A stretch of 64,000 nucleotides of DNA, taken from NCBI GenBank assembly GCA_025084515.1, contig JAJAGP010001499.1, forward strand, positions 62,001 to 126,000, in the 5' to 3' direction. Made by a program: the position numbers and the translations under genes. Below, one piece after another: positions 58,440 to 64,000 of the stretch. This DNA comes from Ancistrus triradiatus (taxonomy: Eukaryota; Chordata; Actinopteri; Siluriformes; Loricariidae). How positions within the stretch are numbered: position 1 is the first letter of the stretch; each line of letters starts with the position of its first letter. Below the pieces are notes generated by a model. The model saw only the letters and a program-made list of their open reading frames with translations. It was not told where the DNA came from and searched no databases.

Positions 58440-59044
58440 TCATAACACAGTATGATGACTGGAACTGATGTCGGAAAAACAGCTTGAGCGGAACTGGTAC
58501 TGGAAGAACATCTTAGTGGGAAAACTATAACTGGTACCAGAAGAAGAGCTTGGAGTGAATTTTAATTTTAGTACATAATTTTAGTACTTTAGTGCTTTTT
58601 TGTTTAGTTACTGATATTGTTTTGAACAAATGTAACCCCATACTGAACCTCTTATTATGAACTCTTATAATTCATTATAGATATACATTCAGCCTGCAGA
58701 CCATGAGCCTCACCTGGAAAAGCAGAAGAAAACTGAGACTGAAATTCAGACTGCAGGACAGAACTGAGACACTGTAAGTAGTGAACACTGTTTGAATTAA
58801 GGAGGCAAACAGCTAGCCTGGATTTTGCTAGCAAATATACTACCCTGCTAAAATAAAACAGCTTGTGTTATGCTCATATGCTGGTTAATCAGTAACACCA
58901 TGTAAGTTCCATGTTAGTCTGACTGGATTCATGCTAAGTGACGGTCTTAGCTGGTTTAGCTGGTGACCTTGCATGGTATTGTTGGTCTTGTTGGCAGTCA
59001 TACCAGTGTCCAAAACATAAACATAGAATCCTGACTGGTAAAAA

Positions 59045-59493
59045 AAATGAGGGATCACATCACACCGGTCCTCATACAGCTACACTGGTTACCGGTATCA
59101 TTTAGAATTGCTTTTAAGATTCTTTGACTGGTTTTTAAATGCCTCCATGGTTTGGCTCCCCAGTACCTCAGTGATATGATTGTTAGGGACGTTCCACAGA
59201 GGGCCCTCAGATCAGCTAACAGGACACACATGTTCAGGTTAGCTTTTTGCAAATGTTTTATCTGTTTAGATTTTATCTGCATTTTTAACTATTTTTATTT
59301 TATTTCATACTTTTTGTATTCTTTTGTTTTTAAGTATTTTATATCATTCTACTGTTTTATTGTTTTTTTGTATTTGTTTGTTTTTACTTCTGCTTGTGTA
59401 AAGCACTTTGTAAAACGTTGTTTGAAATATTGCTATATAAATAAAGCTGATTATGATTATTATTATTATTATTACTATTATTATTATTATTAT
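59045..59493 (+). mobile_element. L2/CR1-type LINE 3' end
   Basis: ORF2 C-terminus with the typical DHITPVL-QLHWLPVSFRI wording, an internal stop, then VFKCLHGLAPQYLSDMI and AHRALRSA-like sequence. It ends in AAATAAAGCTGATTATGATT and an ATT microsatellite, a usual tail for this LINE group. Confidence 0.75.
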
Positions 59494-59537
59494 GAGATAT
59501 GCTAGTCTTTGCTGTTTTTTCCTAATTTCACTTTTAC

Positions 59538-59720
59538 AATTGGGGTGGCATTTTGGCTCAGTGGGTAGCACCAAGAAGGTCCTGGGTTTGATCCCAGGGT
59601 GGAGCAGCCTGGGTCCTTTCTGTGTGGAGTTTGAATGAGCCCTCCCTGTAACTGCATGGGCACACCGGTTTCCTCCCACAGTCCAAAGACCCGTGCATTA
59701 GGTTAAATTATTATGCTGAA
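59538..59720 (+). mobile_element. DANA/V-type SINE
   Basis: GGCTCAGTGGGTAGCACC (A box), GGTTTGATCCC (B box), GTGTGGAGTTTGAATGAG and GGTTTCCTCCCACAGTCC. Followed immediately by a TA microsatellite, then by a reversed SINE tail at 59820-59890. Confidence 0.7.
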
Positions 59721-59733
59721 TTGCCATTCACTC

Positions 59734-59736
<3 letters not shown>

Positions 59737-59818
<82 letters not shown>
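59737..59818. repeat. TA microsatellite, about 41 units
   Basis: Uninterrupted TA run of about 82 bp. Shorter simple repeats occur at 1235-1266 (TA), 6444-6469 (GA), 11787-11821 (GT), 32006-32029 (GT), 39467-39490 (TA), 50161-50180 (GA), 53149-53168 (CA), 53222-53260 (GT), 53978-54009 (GT), 59455-59493 (ATT) and 61936-61955 (TTA). Confidence 0.95.
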
Positions 59819-59822
<4 letters not shown>

Positions 59823-59957
59823 TCATTCATTTTCTTATCCGCTTATCCTAGTCAGGGTTGCCAGAGCCAGTGCGTAGCCAGAAACACGGGGAACAATCAT
59901 TATATAATTGTACAGTGACAATAAATGCAATATCTTCTCTTTTTAGCCATCTAGCTA

Positions 59958-61326
59958 CAGTGGTGCTTGAAAGTTTGAACTTTCAAACTTGAAACTTTAG
60001 AATTTTCTATATTTCTGCATAAATATGACCTAAAACATCATCAGATTTTCACACAAGTCCTAAAAGTAGATAAAGAAATCCCAGTTAAACAAATGAGACA
60101 AAAATATTATACTTGGTCATTTATTTATTGAGGGAAATGATCCAATATTACATATTAGTGAGTGGCAAAAGTATGTGAACCTCTAGGATTAGCAGTTAAT
60201 TTGAAGGTGAAATTAGACTCAGGTGTTTTCAGTCAATGAGATGACAATCAGGTGTGAGTGGGCACCCTGTTTTATCTAAAGAACAGGGATCTATCAAAGT
60301 CTGCTCTTCACAACACACGTTTGTGGAAGTGTATCATGGCACGAACAAAGGAGATTTCTGAGGAGCTCAGAAAAAAAGTTGTTGATGCTCATCAGGCTGG
60401 AAATGGTTACAAAACCATCTCTAAAGAGTTTGGACTCCATCAATCCACAGTCAGACAGATTGTGTACAAATGGAGGAAATTCAAGACCATTGTACCCTCC
60501 CCAGGAGTGGTCGACCAACAAAGATCACTCCAAGAGGAAGGTGTGTAATAGTTGGCGAGGTCACAAAAGGACCCCAGAGTAACTTCTTAAGCAACTGAAG
60601 CTGTTCATCTGCAGTTTGCTAAAGATCACGTGGGACAAGCCAGAAGGCTATTGGAAGAATGTTTTGTGGACGGATGAGACCAAAATAGAACTTTTTTTGT
60701 TTAACAAAGAAAAGCGTTCTGTTTGGAGAAAGGAAAATTACTGCATTCCAGCATAAAAACCTTATCCCATCTGTGAAAAACATGGTGGTGGGTAGTATCA
60801 TGGTTTGGGGGCCTGTTTTGCTGCATCTGGGGCCAGGACGGCTTGCCATCAATGACTGATGGAACAATGAATTCTGAATTCTATCAGAGAATTCTAAAGG
60901 AAAATGTCAAGACATCTGTCCATGAACTGAATCTCAAGAGAAGGTGGGTCATGCAGCAAGACACCGACCCTAAGCACACAAGCCGTTCTAATAAAGAATG
61001 GTTACAGAAGAATAAAGTTCATGTTTTGGAATGACCAAGTCAAAGTCCTGAACATCCAATGGAAATGTTGTGGAAGGACCTGAAGTGAGCAGCTAATGTG
61101 AGGAAACCCAGCAACATCACATACTTTTGCCACTCACTAATATGTAATATTGGATCATTTTCCTCAATAAATAAATGACCAAGTATAATATTTGTGTCTC
61201 ATGTGTTTAACTGGGTTCTCTTGATCTACTTTTAGGACTTGTGTAAAAATCTGATGCTGTTTTAGGTCATATTTATGCAGAAATATAGACAATTCTAAAG
61301 GGTTCACAAACTTTCAAGCACCACTG
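59958..61326 (+). mobile_element. Tc1-A element, copy 7
   Basis: 1369 bp with ends CAGTGGTGCTTGAAAG / CACCACTG and TA on both sides. The transposase (from ATG at 60336, ARTKEISEELRKKVVDAHQA) is broken by frameshifts near 60500 and 60590-60620, where a large part of the linker is deleted, but the catalytic region is readable (WTDETKIELF, TMNSEFYQRILKENVKTSVH, MQQDTDPKHTSRS with Asn replaced by Thr). The left inverted repeat carries a small inverted duplication. Confidence 0.92.
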
Positions 61327-62544
61327 TAGGTAGCATAATAGCATATCCAGATTTAATAAAATTTAATGGAATGTGATCTCTGTGTAAACCTGAACTACAT
61401 CAGACTACCTTAGCTAAATTATCTGTTGTGCTAGCTTGAATAAATCTAAATTATATGCTGACCAACCAATTGTTTTGAACACTACAACATGGAGCATTTT
61501 GTTCTGGTTTAGTTGCTGAACTCCACCCCTCATGAAACCCCACCTTGATAAAGTGGTACCACTCAGATCAATTTAAGAAGACTTACTTCATGGCAATAAA
61601 TCAGGTTTTAATTGCAACATTCATGTTACGTGCCAAAAGTGTTTTGTCTTCCTTATAAGACTGAGGAAGTTTTTATTTGCCACTGTAACTCTAGGCTTGC
61701 CCAACTAGGGCTGTGGGCCTAGGTATTTGTAGAGCTGCTTTGTGACAATGCTCTGTTAAGAAAAGTGGTATATAAATGCATTTAACTCAAAGTTGCATAC
61801 CAGGGGCTATAAACACTAGGGAGTGTGATTCATTTCCATATGATTTAGTTTAAGATTTGGTTGTATATTCATTATTTTTACACACTCAGCTTGAAGTACG
61901 CCTATTTGGTACACTAACTTAAGTGTCAGGTCAGTTATTATTATTATTATTATTATCATCAATTGATGTTACTAGAAGTTAGACTCCTTCATTGCTGCCC
62001 CCATGTCAACTATTAACACTGCACCATACTGTTCTGATCAAATAAATGTCTTATTTTTCACCATATTTGTTCTAAAGTAGCAGACCAACAGACTGCAAAG
62101 GAAGTTTGCAAACTTTAAATTTAATCTGTGGCCACACCTGAATATCAGCCAGATCTCTATGATTAAGACTTTGATCTGTCATTAGTCTGGCTTTATCAGG
62201 GCAGTATCACAGGTGCAGTCAAAAGGGCTTTGATGCAAACAAAAGCAAAACAAAAGCAAATAAAAAAAACAATCAGCATTATGTTCACTATGCCTGAAAT
62301 CAAAGTAAACCAACACACTGCAATATGAAGGCAGAACAAAAAACTGAGCCTCCCTCAATCAGACCAGAAAAGAAAAACTTATTGAAATATGATTCTACAA
62401 TAACAATAATGTCTTCCTTCTTAATTTATCACACATCAAATGCTGCTGGAATAGTCTTGAATCATTCAGTCAAATCTGCAGCACGTGTAATGTGTGTATG
62501 CTTAAAAACATAACCAAGCAACTAAAACCTCACTCCCTCACTTT
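61327..62544. other. no gene seen
   Basis: Holds a LINE-tail-like fragment near 61725-61785 and a TTA microsatellite at 61936-61955. The rest is unassigned AT-rich DNA. Confidence 0.55.
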
Positions 62545-62750
62545 TCATACCTTCTTAATCCAACCCAGGGCAACCCCTGGACAGGGCATCAGTCTGCAGC
62601 AGACACACTCACTCTCACTGGGGCACTTTAGAGATGCCAGTTGACATAAAGCATGTCTTTGGATTGTAGGAGGAAAGTGGAGTACCCAGAATAAGCCAGT
62701 GCAGGCATGGGAAGGACATGCAAATTCACACAGACAGCAAAAATTATTTA
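62545..62750 (-). mobile_element. DANA/V-type SINE, reverse
   Basis: AGGGCATCAGTCTGCAGCAG, CATGTCTTTGGATTGTAGG and ACATGCAAATTCACACAGAC are the reverse of the SINE body. Confidence 0.65.
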
Positions 62751-63414
62751 AATGAGTGCAAAATTAAAAACTGGCAGTATTTCAAGTTGCGTGTCAGCGC
62801 AATAGGTTAGTTCACACCTCTGGCGCTTAATGGAGGCAAGCAGAACGTTGTTGTTTACTCAGCCTCAGTCACGTGGGCTTAATCAAGAAATCAAGAAGTG
62901 GTTTTGTTACTGACTGTCATGCTTGGGCAGAAAGCGGGAGATGAACACTAGAAGCCAGTAGAGAGCAGAGCTTTATTAAGAAACTGAACACAGCAAACAG
63001 GAGTGGCGTGATACTTGCACGAGGAAGTGGAAACAGAAACTAAACAGTTCAAGTAAATCCGGAAGTCAGAACAAAAACAAAGGTGATGCATGGTGCACTG
63101 ATGACGTGGAAGGAGAAATGGATGTTGGGAAGTGCAGTCCTGTAGGACCACGGTCATGACACCGACAGTGTACAGTACATATGTCATTTTTGTAGAATTA
63201 CTGCGCTATTTTAAACCCAGAATGTCTAGTATTAACCGTAAAAGCAGTGATGATCTCTATAAGAAGCAGCGATCCATAACAACGAACACTAAAATGAAAG
63301 TAAGCCAGATCAGGTGTTGGAAGCTCACAAGCTGGATGCTAAATATATTGGACATACAAACTTTTGAACATGTGAACCCGCTCTCACTCTCGAAACGGAA
63401 CTGGTTTGTATCTA

Positions 63415-63620
63415 GGTCAAGTCAAGTCAGATCTATTTATATAGCGCTTTTTACAATAGAGCATTGTCTCAAAGCAACTTTACAAGTTTACGTTATCTCC
63501 TAATTACTACGTCCAATCCCAAACTGAGCAAGCCTAGGGCGACAGTGGCAAGGAAAAACTCCCTAGTTCTAGGAAGAAACCTTGGGAGGACCAAGACTCA
63601 AAAAGGGACCCAACCTCCTT
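63415..63620 (+). repeat. dispersed repeat (TATAGCGC type)
   Basis: GATCTATTTATATAGCGC, AGCATTGTCTCAAAGCAAC, AGTGGCAAGGAAAAACTCCC and GAAACCTTGGGAGGACC. Better preserved than the 57740 copy. Confidence 0.55.
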
Positions 63621-63784
63621 GGGCGGCGTAGATGATAAATCTAAGAGCGAAACTAAAGTCATGGAGTCAAAGTTCGAATAAAAATCTAGGGGACTTGCTG
63701 TAATCAAAGCCTAAGGGAATTTGATTATATTGAGATGAGTTTGAGTACATCAGTGCAGTTTAACAGTAAAGAGCTTAAGCTAAG

Positions 63785-63925
63785 TGGATGGCATGGTGGG
63801 GCATGTGGTTGGGCAGTCGCCTCTGCTCTGAGATCCCCGGTTCAACCTCGGACTCTGTGTCTATGTGGGTTTTCTCTGGGTACTCTGTTTTCCAGAGACA
63901 TGCATTAGGTTGATTGGTCACATTG
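63785..63925 (+). mobile_element. DANA/V-type SINE, partial
   Basis: GGCATGGTGGGGCATGTGG head, GGTTCAACCTCGG B-box-like, TATGTGGGTTTTCTCTGGG and ACATGCATTAGGTTGATTGG. Confidence 0.6.
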
Positions 63926-64000
63926 GTCAAACTGACCCACATATAGTCTGGTGATTTAACTTTGTGCAATTCATGAACATAGCCATTGACGCTGATGAGA

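Noticed and set aside
59721..59918. 65-codon ORF made of alternating Ile-Tyr
   Set aside because: Translation of a TA microsatellite.

Overview
The window is vertebrate nuclear DNA, most likely from a teleost fish. The evidence is large intron-rich spacing, dense Tc1/mariner, hAT and pogo-type DNA transposons, tRNA-derived SINEs of the kind common in ostariophysan fishes, degenerate L2/CR1-type LINE pieces and many GT/TA microsatellites. A catfish or characin relative would fit, but that is an inference from repeat style only. There is no prokaryotic-style gene cluster.

One protein-coding gene can be supported with confidence: nhsl2 (NHS-like 2, Nance-Horan syndrome protein family), on the minus strand, about 42.5-51.7 kb. 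Six exons (family exons 3 to 8) join with matching splice phases to give about 1,125 residues ending at a TGA. The N-terminal exons 1 and 2 are not in the window; 51.7-64 kb is probably intron or 5' flank. Intron 6 appears to use a GC-AG splice pair. Introns 4 and 7 carry homologous repeat segments in direct orientation around the two central coding exons.

Layout: 1-35 kb is gene-free and repeat-rich. It holds a promoter-like dispersed repeat (two inverted copies near 1 kb and 26 kb), several Tc1-A copies, a nearly intact Tc1-B element (9.8-11.4 kb), an old LINE with a nested SINE (18-19.4 kb), and two hAT elements each hit by the same pogo-type MITE (15.5-16.8 kb and 32.8-34 kb). At 35.7-38.6 kb an old Tc1 element with its own inverted repeats contains a complete Tc1-A insertion. 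The 40.2-42.5 kb stretch has few repeats and is probably the nhsl2 3' UTR and downstream flank. From 52 to 64 kb there are more repeats: a hAT MITE, a tandem array of GT-linked units, two Tc1-A copies, SINEs, a LINE 3' end, and a striking 30-bp near-perfect hairpin at 58.4 kb that belongs to no repeat I recognise.

I see no CRISPR array, rRNA or convincing free-standing tRNA gene, and no undescribed multi-gene system. The items most worth a second look are the 58.4-kb hairpin, the paired pogo-into-hAT insertions, the YY1/NRF1-bearing repeat, the GC-AG intron and the duplicated intronic segments of nhsl2.
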